DNA of 64,000 nt. Source: Bacteroidota bacterium. GTDB taxonomy: Bacteria > Bacteroidota > Bacteroidia > Chitinophagales > Chitinophagaceae. Location of the stretch: positions 52,429-116,428 of the forward strand of contig JAEZEI010000131.1 of the NCBI GenBank assembly GCA_023417815.1. The letters are read 5' to 3'. Position 1 is the stretch's first letter, and the number at the start of each line of letters is the position of its first letter. Both the position numbers and the translations under genes were made by a program. The notes under the pieces were generated by a model. The model did not search any database, was not told the origin of the DNA, and was given only the letters and a program-made list of their open reading frames with translations. Shown one piece after another: positions 44,416-51,804 of this stretch.

Positions 44416-45048
44416 TTACTTATGCGGAAAAACGATATCCGTCCGTACACGGTAGGGATCCTTTAGCACACCGTTGGTGTCCACAGGCTCATCTACATAG
44501 ATCTCGTAAGGCATGCCTTTGCTTTTTTTCTTCCCCGAAGCCATCCATTCGCGTACGGCTTCATAGGCCTGGAAGCTCAGGGGATAGGGGCCGTAGAAAT
44601 GCGCGATCACGGAGCTGTCGCCGCCGATGTTGCGTATGGAGATATTTTTCGGAAGTTTTTTAGAAGGTTTCTTATTAACTGGTATGCCAGCTTCAAAGAA
44701 GAACGGTGCACTGCTGGAGCGGTACCATGCAATGCGCGGGCCTGTAACCTGCAGGTTGTTATCGCTGATCACCTTTCGCAGCACCTTGTTGTAAATGCTG
44801 TCCATTTTATAACCCAGCCTTTCGCTCGAGGAAACGCTGTCTTTCATTAATAGTACAACGTATTTCAGTGAAACCGTATCCACTATATTTATAATAGGAG
44901 GCCTGTTCTCTGGTAACTGCTGTGCGGCTGCGGGGGTATCCGTCTTATATTGTATTTCGGATGGATCTACCACCACCTTTTCTTCTTCGCCTGATCCGCA
45001 TGACGCGATCAATACAGGAAGGAATGATACCAGGAGACTCAATTTCAT
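44416..45048 (-). CDS. Lipoprotein with GyrI-like (effector-binding) domain
   Basis: A 210-residue lipoprotein: signal peptide ending LIAS-Cys (the ATG at 45048 is preferred to one 7 codons upstream), an acidic linker, and a GyrI-like domain split by a spacer. The C-terminal half HFYGPYPLSFQAYEAVREWMAS...GMPYEIYVDEPVDTN...VRTDIVFP is the standard GyrI/BacD ligand-binding pattern. Such domains usually sit in cytoplasmic regulators; a membrane-tethered one outside the cytoplasm is uncommon and suggests small-molecule capture in the envelope. Confidence 0.75.
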   Translation of the reverse strand: MKLSLLVSFLPVLIASCGSGEEEKVVVDPSEIQYKTDTPAAAQQLPENRPPIINIVDTVSLKYVVLLMKDSVSSSERLGYKMDSIYNKVLRKVISDNNLQVTGPRIAWYRSSSAPFFFEAGIPVNKKPSKKLPKNISIRNIGGDSSVIAHFYGPYPLSFQAYEAVREWMASGKKKSKGMPYEIYVDEPVDTNGVLKDPYRVRTDIVFPHK

Positions 45049-45147
45049 CGTGCGGATATTGATATGCATGAATTTCTTTAATTGGATAACGTAATATTAG
45101 CTGCTTTTATGCCAAAAATGAAGTTTTCCATAATTGGTAATTTACTT

Positions 45148-45155
45148 TAGGTTTG
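45148..45155 (+). promoter_or_regulatory. -7 box of the ferredoxin gene
   Basis: Exact TAGGTTTG, 19 nt before the ATG at 45175; predicts a 5' UTR of about 13 nt. Confidence 0.6.
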
Positions 45156-45174
45156 CAATCCGAAATTTGCGGGC

Positions 45175-45510
45175 ATGTATACGGTAACGTTTAAATTTGA
45201 GCAGAAAGGCCTTGATCCGGTAACGATCAGTGATGTTGAGCCAGGCCAGTCGTTGCTTGAAGTGGCCCTCAAGAATGACATCGAACTTCACCATAACTGT
45301 GGCGGAGTTTGCGCATGCAGTACATGCCACCTTTATGTTGAAACAGGGGAGAACCTCGTGGAGGAACTTTCTGACCGCGAAGAAGACTTCATTGACAGGG
45401 CTGTGAACCCCCGCCTTAACAGCAGGCTCGGTTGCCAGTGCGTAATGAACCAGGAAAGCGGTGATATTGTAGTCACCCTGCCGGACCAGACCCAGTTCCT
45501 TGGTGAATAA
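45175..45510 (+). CDS. fdx: [2Fe-2S] ferredoxin (adrenodoxin type)
   Basis: A 111-residue electron carrier. The four cluster ligands fit the adrenodoxin/ISC pattern: C in HHNCGGVCACSTC (three Cys near 42-51) and the last Cys in LGCQC near 88. IscX follows by 10 bp, so it is probably the ISC-type ferredoxin used in Fe-S assembly. No iscS, iscU or hscAB are in the window. Confidence 0.93.
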   Translation: MYTVTFKFEQKGLDPVTISDVEPGQSLLEVALKNDIELHHNCGGVCACSTCHLYVETGENLVEELSDREEDFIDRAVNPRLNSRLGCQCVMNQESGDIVVTLPDQTQFLGE

Positions 45511-45520
45511 ATAATAGAAT

Positions 45521-45757
45521 ATGAGTTACGATCTTCCCATTTACTGGACGGATTACGAGGATATAGCAATGAAACTGTATGAACGCTTTGGCGATGAATT
45601 CAACGAAGCAAAGATCTACAGGGTGCGCTTCACCGACCTGCTTAAATGGGTGCTGGAGATCCCCCAGTTCAAAGGAACCGCAGCGGAAAGCAACGAAGGC
45701 CATCTCGAAATGATCCAGAGTACATGGGTTTACGAGTGGCGCGACAACCAGAAATAA
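45521..45757 (+). CDS. iscX: Fe-S assembly protein IscX
   Basis: A 78-residue acidic protein with the IscX pattern YWTDYEDIAMKLYERF, VRFTDLLKWVLEIPQF and STWVYEW. It binds the cysteine desulfurase and tunes its activity. It follows the ferredoxin gene by 10 bp and precedes kdsC by 7 bp, so all three probably share a transcript, although kdsC has an unrelated function. Confidence 0.93.
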   Translation: MSYDLPIYWTDYEDIAMKLYERFGDEFNEAKIYRVRFTDLLKWVLEIPQFKGTAAESNEGHLEMIQSTWVYEWRDNQK

Positions 45758-45764
45758 TCTTCCC

Positions 45765-46286
45765 ATGAATGTATTAGGTGCGTTCCGGCACATAAAGGCA
45801 TTTGTACTGGATGTAGACGGTGTGCTTACAGACAGTACCATACTTGTGCTCGACGATGGCCAGCAGGTTCGGCGTATGAACATCAAGGATGGTTATGCCA
45901 TGCAGCTTGCCATTAAAAAAGGTTATCACATCCTGGTACTCTCCGGCGGATCATCCTCTGGAGTGAGAACAAGGCTGGAACGCCTCGGTATCACTAACAT
46001 TCATTTAGAGGTGAACGATAAAAAGGAATTACTTCAGCAATTCATCGCAAAACAGGGGCTGCAAAAGGAAAATGTGCTCTTCATGGGAGATGATATTCCC
46101 GACCTGGATGCCATGCAGGTGGCAGGGTTGGCATGTTGTCCCGAAGATGCTGTGCCGGAAATAAAAGCAGTGGCACATTATATAAGTTTCGCCCGCGGCG
46201 GCAAGGGATGCGTACGCGATATCATTGAAAAAGTTCTTAAACTGAATGGCGACTGGAGCCACGTTTCCGGTGTGGCCGCAAGGTAA
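45765..46286 (+). CDS. kdsC: 3-deoxy-D-manno-octulosonate 8-phosphate phosphatase
   Basis: A 173-residue HAD phosphatase without a cap domain. DxD motif in VLDVDGVLTDSTI (near 16-28), Ser motif LSGGSSSGVRTRLE, Lys region KKELL and the acidic motif MGDDIPDLDAM. Dephosphorylates KDO 8-phosphate for lipid A core synthesis. The UbiA gene starts 12 bp later. Confidence 0.92.
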   Translation: MNVLGAFRHIKAFVLDVDGVLTDSTILVLDDGQQVRRMNIKDGYAMQLAIKKGYHILVLSGGSSSGVRTRLERLGITNIHLEVNDKKELLQQFIAKQGLQKENVLFMGDDIPDLDAMQVAGLACCPEDAVPEIKAVAHYISFARGGKGCVRDIIEKVLKLNGDWSHVSGVAAR

Positions 46287-46297
46287 ATCTGCCAGGT

Positions 46298-47251
46298 ATG
46301 AAGGTCATCAAAGGATTTCTCCGGTTATTGAGATGGCAGAACCTGTTCTTCATCATCCTCACCCAGGCGGTATATTATTTCTGTATCATTGGCTCAAGTT
46401 TCCCCCCGGATGGCGCAGCGCCGTTCTTCGAAAACCGGAAGACCCTTTTCTACCTGCTCATGACCGCATCCGTGCTCATCGCCGGGGCAGGATACATCAT
46501 CAACGATTATTTCGATCTGCAGATAGACAGGATAAACAAACCCGACAGGGTGGTGGTTGACCGTATCGTAAAAAGAAGGTGGGCCATCGTTTGGCATCTG
46601 TTGTTTTCAATCATTGGCATCCTCATCAGCGTTTACATTACCTGGAAGACCAGATCCCTCGTGATCGGGATCGGTAATATTATATGTGTGCTTGCACTCT
46701 GGTTCTATTCCACCTGGTTCAAGAAAAGCCTGCTTATCGGTAACGTACTCATAGCAGCACTCACCGCATGGGTGATCATGGTGGTCTATTTTTTTGCAGG
46801 GGCACACATCGGCCTCTACGGCTGGCCGGAAACGGCATATCCCTTTGATATCCGCAGGGTATTCAAACTTACCATGCTCTATGCAGGCTTCGCCTTCATC
46901 ATCTCTCTCGTTCGCGAAGCCGTGAAGGACATGGAAGATATTACCGGTGATGCAAAATATAAATGCAGGACCATGCCCATCGTTTGGGGAATCCCGGCAA
47001 GCAAGGTTTTCTGCGGCGTATGGCTGGTGGTGATACTTGCAGCAGCCGTGATTTGCACGGTATACGCACTTCAAATAAACTACTGGCCGCTGGCTGCTTA
47101 CGCGGTATTTTTAGTGGTGTTGCCTATGGCATGGGCCATAGTATTACTCTTCAGGGCCAAACAGCCTGCACAATACAATCACCTGAGCAACTGGATAAAA
47201 TTCATCATGCTTACAGGTATTCTTTCAATGCTATTCTTCCTCTGGATATGA
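46298..47251 (+). CDS. UbiA-family prenyltransferase, geranylgeranylglycerol-phosphate type
   Basis: A 317-residue membrane enzyme with about nine helices. The two Asp-rich motifs are NDYFDLQIDRINKPDR (near 68-83) and REAVKDMEDITGDAKYK (near 208-224). Both resemble archaeal-type digeranylgeranylglyceryl phosphate synthase. Bacteroidota carry such relatives; whether they make ether lipid, menaquinone or another prenyl product cannot be settled from sequence. It overlaps the maf start by 4 bp (ATGA). Confidence 0.85.
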   Translation: MKVIKGFLRLLRWQNLFFIILTQAVYYFCIIGSSFPPDGAAPFFENRKTLFYLLMTASVLIAGAGYIINDYFDLQIDRINKPDRVVVDRIVKRRWAIVWHLLFSIIGILISVYITWKTRSLVIGIGNIICVLALWFYSTWFKKSLLIGNVLIAALTAWVIMVVYFFAGAHIGLYGWPETAYPFDIRRVFKLTMLYAGFAFIISLVREAVKDMEDITGDAKYKCRTMPIVWGIPASKVFCGVWLVVILAAAVICTVYALQINYWPLAAYAVFLVVLPMAWAIVLLFRAKQPAQYNHLSNWIKFIMLTGILSMLFFLWI

Positions 47252-47808
47252 ACAGGATAATACTCGCATCCCAGTCGCCACGCCGCAAGCAACTCCTCGA
47301 ATGGGCCGAGATCCCTTTTGATGTGATCGTATCCAACACGGATGAAACTTTTCCTGCAGAACTGGATTTTGAGGAGGCAGCCATTCATATCGCCCGCGAA
47401 AAAGCAAAGGCAGTGAGCGCCATCTCACATTCCTCCCTTCCCGTACTCGCAGCCGATACCATAGTGATCTGCAATGATGAACTTTTGGGAAAACCGGTGG
47501 ATGAAGAGGATGCATTACGTATGCTGAAAATGCTTTCCGGGAATACGCACGAAGTGATCACAGGAGTGGTTATCCATTCTCCCAATAAGGAAATTTCGTT
47601 CGCCGATTCAACCACGGTGGAATTCAACTCACTCGGTGAAGATGAGTTGCGCCATTATATCCGCACCTATAAACCTTTCGATAAAGCCGGGGCATACGCC
47701 ATCCAGGAATGGATCGGGGTAGTGGGGATCAAAAGGATCTCCGGCGACTTTTACAACGTAATGGGCCTTCCCGTGAACCGGGTGGTGAAAGCGCTAAGGG
47801 AGTGGTAA
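47248..47808 (+). CDS. maf: Maf-family nucleotide pyrophosphatase
   Basis: A 186-residue house-cleaning NTP pyrophosphatase. The N-terminal ILASQSPRRKQLLEW and the middle AREKAKAV and LAADTIVICNDELLGKP segments are canonical. The start is the ATG at 47248, which overlaps the prenyltransferase stop; longer readings in the same frame run through that gene and are not credible. Confidence 0.94.
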   Translation: MNRIILASQSPRRKQLLEWAEIPFDVIVSNTDETFPAELDFEEAAIHIAREKAKAVSAISHSSLPVLAADTIVICNDELLGKPVDEEDALRMLKMLSGNTHEVITGVVIHSPNKEISFADSTTVEFNSLGEDELRHYIRTYKPFDKAGAYAIQEWIGVVGIKRISGDFYNVMGLPVNRVVKALREW

Positions 47809-47871
47809 CCCATTAGTGTATTTAAATGGTATCACCTTCAATCCCCCTCATCATGCTTTTACTTTTACGGG

Positions 47872-49137
47872 GTGAACGAGCGGTTACTGCAATACATCTG
47901 GCAGTTTTCATTCTATAATTCTGCAAACCTGGTCACCACCTGCGGCAAACCAGTAAGGGTGATCAATCATGGCACCTGGAACCACGACCAGGGTCCTGAT
48001 TTCCAGGATGCAAAACTGGTGATAGATGGCCAGACCTGGGTGGGCAGCGTAGAGATGCACCTCCGAACCAGCGACTGGTTCCGCCATGCACATGAGCATG
48101 ATCCAAAATACCGAAACGTTATCCTCCACGTAGTATGGATCCATGATGAAACGCCTTCACTTCCTTTTCCTACACTCGAACTTCATGACAGGATCAGCAA
48201 ACTGATGCTGGATAAATATGCAGGGCTTATGAGTTCAACCGATAAACTTCCGTGTCATGCCATACTTCAACTCCCGGGTGAACTGAAATTACTTGCGTGG
48301 AAGGAAAGGCTCGTCGCGGAAAGACTTGAAGAAAGGTCGGGTAAGGTGCTTGAGATGCTCAAAGCTACGGGTGGACATTGGGAAGAAGTGTTCTGGCGGA
48401 TGATCGCACGCAGTTTCGGCAACGGGGTGAACAGTGATGCCTTTGAACAGATCGCATCCTGTATTCCATTAAAAATACTGGCGAAACATCGCAGCCAGCT
48501 TATCCAGGTTGAGGCATTGCTGCTTGGCCAGGCCGGGATCATTGACAAGGAATTCAATGATAAATATCCTGTACTGCTGCGCAGGGAATATGAATTTCTC
48601 CGCAAGAAATATCGACTTTCTAAAAATCATTTCCCGCTTAATTACCTAAGGATGCGCCCCGCAAATTTTCCCGCGATAAGGCTCGCACAACTGGCAGCGC
48701 TGATCTGTAAAAGCCATTCGATCTTTTCCATGATAAGGGAAGCCGATGATGTAAAAATGGTTAAGCAGCTTTTTGAAGTGCAGGCAAATGATTACTGGAG
48801 CTATCATTACCGGCCGGATGAAGAAAGCGGGTATCTGGTGAAGAAGACAGGAGAGCAGCTTGTCAATAATATTATCACCAACACAGTTTCAGTGATGCTT
48901 CACGCTTATGGAAGAATGCATGACGATGCGGGGCTAACACAGAAAGCGATCAGGTGGCTTCTTGAAATTCCGGCGGAGCGGAACAGGATCACTGCCGTAT
49001 TTCGCGAAACGCCTTTTACGAATGATAGTGCATTCGATTCCCAGGGCCTCCTGCAGTTAAAGCAGCAGTATTGCGACAGGAAGCGATGCCTGGAGTGCGC
49101 TGTAGGCAGTCACATTTTACGCGATCACCAGTTATAG
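47872..49137 (+). CDS. DUF2851-family protein
   Basis: A 421-residue protein conserved in Bacteroidota and other phyla, of unknown function. The N-terminal LLQYIWQFSFYN and GPDFQDAKLVIDGQTWVGSVEMHLRTSDWFRHAH segments, followed by NVILHVVW, are family hallmarks. It starts with GTG; a near-consensus -7 box (TACTTTTA) ends just 4 nt upstream. Its last 13 bp overlap the convergent osmC-like gene. Two Cys pairs near the C-terminus (CDRKRCLEC) might bind metal. Confidence 0.88.
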   Translation: MNERLLQYIWQFSFYNSANLVTTCGKPVRVINHGTWNHDQGPDFQDAKLVIDGQTWVGSVEMHLRTSDWFRHAHEHDPKYRNVILHVVWIHDETPSLPFPTLELHDRISKLMLDKYAGLMSSTDKLPCHAILQLPGELKLLAWKERLVAERLEERSGKVLEMLKATGGHWEEVFWRMIARSFGNGVNSDAFEQIASCIPLKILAKHRSQLIQVEALLLGQAGIIDKEFNDKYPVLLRREYEFLRKKYRLSKNHFPLNYLRMRPANFPAIRLAQLAALICKSHSIFSMIREADDVKMVKQLFEVQANDYWSYHYRPDEESGYLVKKTGEQLVNNIITNTVSVMLHAYGRMHDDAGLTQKAIRWLLEIPAERNRITAVFRETPFTNDSAFDSQGLLQLKQQYCDRKRCLECAVGSHILRDHQL

Positions 49138-49529
49138 GTTGCCACGATCTCCACATCCGGGTGAAGGCTTTTTATGACCGGGCAGTTATCGCCCGTGGCT
49201 TCAAGTACCATTCTTGTTCTTTCATCAGGAGCCGGGGTGCACTGCATATTCAGCACCACTTCTATTTTTCCTACCCGACGCGGATCAGCCTTCATGTGCT
49301 TGGTAACTTCAATACCGGTATTGCGGAGATCGACCCCCATATCCTGGCCCTTAATGCCCATGGTGGTGATCATGCAGGTGGCGAGCGAAACGCAGAGGGT
49401 GTCGGTCGGGCTGAACTTCTCGCCTTTTCCGCGGTTATCGGTGGGCGCGTCGGTCTCGAAAGATGAATTGCTTTGCAGGTGGGTGGCCCGGCAGCGCAGG
49501 TCGCCCTCGTATAGGATGGTAGCAGTCAT
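49125..49529 (-). CDS. OsmC/Ohr-family protein
   Basis: A 134-residue peroxide-reductase-type protein with the two reactive Cys regions: TDTLCVSLATCMITTMG (near 45-57) and NCPVIKSLHPDVEI (near 112). Members reduce organic hydroperoxides with dithiol help. It is monocistronic and convergent with DUF2851. Confidence 0.92.
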   Translation of the reverse strand: MTATILYEGDLRCRATHLQSNSSFETDAPTDNRGKGEKFSPTDTLCVSLATCMITTMGIKGQDMGVDLRNTGIEVTKHMKADPRRVGKIEVVLNMQCTPAPDERTRMVLEATGDNCPVIKSLHPDVEIVATYNW

Positions 49530-49570
49530 ATTATTACAGGTTATAGTATGAACGGGTGGGGCCGTGCACC

Positions 49571-49578
49571 TAATTTTG
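49571..49578 (+). promoter_or_regulatory. -7 box upstream of the lipA-linked secreted protein gene
   Basis: Exact TAATTTTG, 28 nt before the ATG at 49607. Confidence 0.55.
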
Positions 49579-49606
49579 CCTAAATTTACGGCAGTAAAAA
49601 TCCTTC

Positions 49607-50386
49607 ATGCATAAAATATTATTTGCTGTTGCAGCCATGCTTTCCCTTTCTCCTGCATTTGCCCAGGAAACAAAAAGGAACAAAAAAGAGGAAAGGCGGC
49701 AAAGGATAGATGCCATCTCGCGCCAGGAAGAGGAAGGAGTGATCCGCTATACCCGTCATACCATCTTCGGCGGCAAGCTTACATCGGATGGATACGGTGG
49801 GTTTGTGGAAGTTGGCCGTGCGCGCTCGGTGCGTAAATCACTGCTTTTCCAGTTTGAGATCACTGAAAGAAAACATCCCAAGGAAGAAAAGCAACAGGTG
49901 AACTTTGCAGCAACCACGCCTTTTATATATGGTAAAATGAATTTCTTTTACCCGGTAAAGCTCGGCGTTCAACAGCAGCTCCTGCTCGGGAATAAGAGCA
50001 ATAAGAACGGGGTAAGCATCACCGGCAACTGGGGAGGAGGGCTCATCCTTGGATTGCTTCGCCCCTATATGATAGATGTTGACCTGGACGGTGAAAGGAA
50101 ATCGGTGAGCTATTACAGCGACAGTACATCATTTAAAAACCCTGCACTTTATCTTCGCGGCCCCGGCTTTGGAAAAGGCTGGAGCAACCTGAAGGTGGTT
50201 CCCGGCATTTATGCCAAACCGGGACTGAGGTTCGATTATGGAAAGTATAATGAAATGGTGAACGCGATAGAAGTGGGACTGATAGCGGAATATTATACCA
50301 AGGGTATAGACCAGATGTTTTTCCTTGAAAAGGAAAAGATGTTTTTCTCAGGATATGTGGCGATCATGTTTGGCCGCAGGAAATAA
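49607..50386 (+). CDS. Secreted or outer-membrane protein, conserved hypothetical
   Basis: A 259-residue protein with a signal peptide (residues 1-19, ending AFA), a very basic stretch (KRNKKEERRQRI) and then many alternating short hydrophobic strands (YGGFVEVGRARSVRKSLLFQFEI, GLIAEYYTKGIDQMFFLEKEKMFFSGYVAIMFGRR) ending in an aromatic/basic strand, which suits an outer-membrane barrel. Function unknown. It stops 5 nt before lipA, so it is probably in its operon. Confidence 0.75.
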   Translation: MHKILFAVAAMLSLSPAFAQETKRNKKEERRQRIDAISRQEEEGVIRYTRHTIFGGKLTSDGYGGFVEVGRARSVRKSLLFQFEITERKHPKEEKQQVNFAATTPFIYGKMNFFYPVKLGVQQQLLLGNKSNKNGVSITGNWGGGLILGLLRPYMIDVDLDGERKSVSYYSDSTSFKNPALYLRGPGFGKGWSNLKVVPGIYAKPGLRFDYGKYNEMVNAIEVGLIAEYYTKGIDQMFFLEKEKMFFSGYVAIMFGRRK

Positions 50387-50391
50387 TTAAT

Positions 50392-51294
50392 ATGGAAGAA
50401 GAAGTTGTTGCGCCGAAGCCGAAGAAGCCAGACTGGCTGCGTGTAAAATTACCAATTGGAGAAGAGTACAGGCATGTGCGCAAACTTGTTGATACGCATA
50501 AACTGCATACCATCTGTGAAAGCGGCAATTGCCCGAACATGGGTGAATGCTGGGGCGAAGGCACGGCAACCTTTATGATCCTCGGAAATATTTGCACCCG
50601 CAGTTGCGCCTTCTGTGCCGTAGCAACGGGAAGGCCCGATGCCGTAGACTGGGATGAACCTCAGCGCGTGGCTGAAGCCATTCACCTGATGAAGGTCAGG
50701 CATGCGGTGATCACCTCCGTTGACCGCGATGAACTGAAAGACGGCGGCAGCATCATCTGGCAGAACACCATCCGCGCCGTAAAAGCGCTCAATCCCGGAA
50801 CAACGCTGGAAACACTTATCCCGGACTTTAAGGCCGACCGCACGAATATCGACAGGATCATCGAAGCTGCCCCGGAAGTGGTGAGCCACAATATTGAAAC
50901 TACCGAGCGACTTACAAAACAGGTACGCATCCAGGCAAAATACCAGCAAAGTCTAACCACATTAAGAATCCTGAAACAGGGAGGCATGCGCACCAAGAGC
51001 GGTATCATGCTGGGCCTCGGCGAAGCCATAGACGAAGTTGTTGATACCCTTGTGCATCTTCGTGAGAGTGGGGTGGATGTAGTCACCATCGGCCAGTACC
51101 TCCAGCCCACGCCTAAACATTTACCCGTACAGCGCTTCATTCATCCCGATGAATTTAAAATGCTGCGCCAGAAAGGGTACGAGATCGGCTTCGACTATGT
51201 TGAAAGCGGTCCCCTCGTACGCTCATCCTACCGCAGCGAAAAACATGTGATACCAGGGTACGGAAGAAACCAGTGGCTTTCGGAAAAAAAATAA
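50392..51294 (+). CDS. lipA: Lipoyl synthase
   Basis: A 300-residue radical SAM enzyme that inserts sulfur into octanoyl groups. Auxiliary cluster Cys42, Cys47 and Cys53 (CESGNCPNMGEC); SAM cluster Cys68, Cys72, Cys75 (CTRSCAFC); the C-terminal RSSYRSEKH supplies the serine ligand. The stop codon is directly followed by a heptad array (first unit 9 nt after it). Confidence 0.97.
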   Translation: MEEEVVAPKPKKPDWLRVKLPIGEEYRHVRKLVDTHKLHTICESGNCPNMGECWGEGTATFMILGNICTRSCAFCAVATGRPDAVDWDEPQRVAEAIHLMKVRHAVITSVDRDELKDGGSIIWQNTIRAVKALNPGTTLETLIPDFKADRTNIDRIIEAAPEVVSHNIETTERLTKQVRIQAKYQQSLTTLRILKQGGMRTKSGIMLGLGEAIDEVVDTLVHLRESGVDVVTIGQYLQPTPKHLPVQRFIHPDEFKMLRQKGYEIGFDYVESGPLVRSSYRSEKHVIPGYGRNQWLSEKK

Positions 51295-51344
51295 GTTGGG
51301 TTGGAAGTTGGAGGTTGGAGGTTGGAGGTTGGAAGTTGGAGGTT
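51295..51344 (+). repeat. Heptad array directly after lipA
   Basis: After GTTGGGTT, six contiguous units: GGAAGTT, GGAGGTT (three times), GGAAGTT, GGAGGTT (51303-51344). Same sense orientation and same position relative to a stop codon as the ung array. Confidence 0.85.
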
Positions 51345-51652
51345 AATTAAAATGAACGAAACGCTCCGGAGGAGCGCCCTGACAATAGAAAAAATTTTAC
51401 CATACAAACATCCCGCTCCGGAGGAGCGTCCTAATAAAAAAGGGTTCCCGCAGATGCTCGCGGATTGTTTCGCAGATGTTCGCGGATTAGCTTTTTAGAT
51501 CGGGATGGCCGGCCTCAGAAAAATTGCACAGCAATTTGAGGTTGGAAGCTGTTCAGCGTTTATTGTTTAGAGTTTATTGTTGAAATAATGTAGAGACGCA
51601 TACTTGCGTCTCAAAAAAAAATTGTCTACTGCTTTCTTTTCCCCAAAACAGG
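51345..51652. repeat. Gene-free nest of small dispersed-type repeats
   Basis: No supported gene. Contains two copies of the palindrome CGCTCCGGAGGAGCG (51362-51376 and 51414-51428), two 18-bp direct repeats CGCAGATGyTCGCGGATT (51449-51466 and 51471-51488), a second heptad block (51537-51585: TGAGGTT, GGAAGCT, GTTCAGC, GTTTATT, GTTTAGA, GTTTATT, GTTGAAA), and the palindrome GAGACGCA-TACT-TGCGTCTC (51593-51612). Confidence 0.75.
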
Positions 51653-51654
51653 TG

Positions 51655-51792
51655 TATGGCACGATTTTCTTTAAATCCGCCGCTATGTCGGTGCGCCAGC
51701 AAGGCAACGGCGGATACAGGCTTCATCCTGTTCTAAGGGTCTTATGACCTGGCAGGCAATCGTGGAAAGGCTGCATTGTGCAGCCTTTTTTA
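51655..51792 (+). ncRNA. Candidate structured noncoding RNA
   Basis: Four helices can be drawn: an outer stem CACGATT (51660-51666) with AATCGTG (51758-51764); ATCCGCCG (51675-51682) with CGGCGGAT (51708-51715); ACAGG (51716-51720) with CCTGT (51727-51731); GGGTC (51737-51741) with GACCT (51746-51750, one G-U). A terminator stem follows at once. The helices nest as a multi-branched junction. No same-strand gene lies downstream, so it is not an obvious riboswitch. It matches no RNA family I recognise. It could instead be a dispersed repeat; the promoter is not identified. Confidence 0.4.
51766..51792 (+). terminator. Terminator of the candidate RNA
   Basis: GGCTGC pairs with GCAGCC around ATTGT, followed by seven T on the plus strand. 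The opposite strand lacks a U-tract, so it acts in the plus direction. Confidence 0.75.
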
Positions 51793-51804
51793 TTGCACTG
51801 AAGG

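Noticed and set aside
46963..47247. 95-residue N-terminal extension of maf
   Set aside because: It runs through the UbiA gene; the real start is the ATG at 47248 which overlaps the UbiA stop.
51593..51612. GAGACGCA palindrome as a terminator
   Set aside because: No T-run follows it on either strand; the adjacent run is A on the plus strand and precedes the stem on the minus strand.
51655..51792. Cobalamin riboswitch or other known riboswitch
   Set aside because: The GACCTGGCAGGC end resembles a B12 box, but the conserved upstream core elements are absent and no gene follows on the plus strand.
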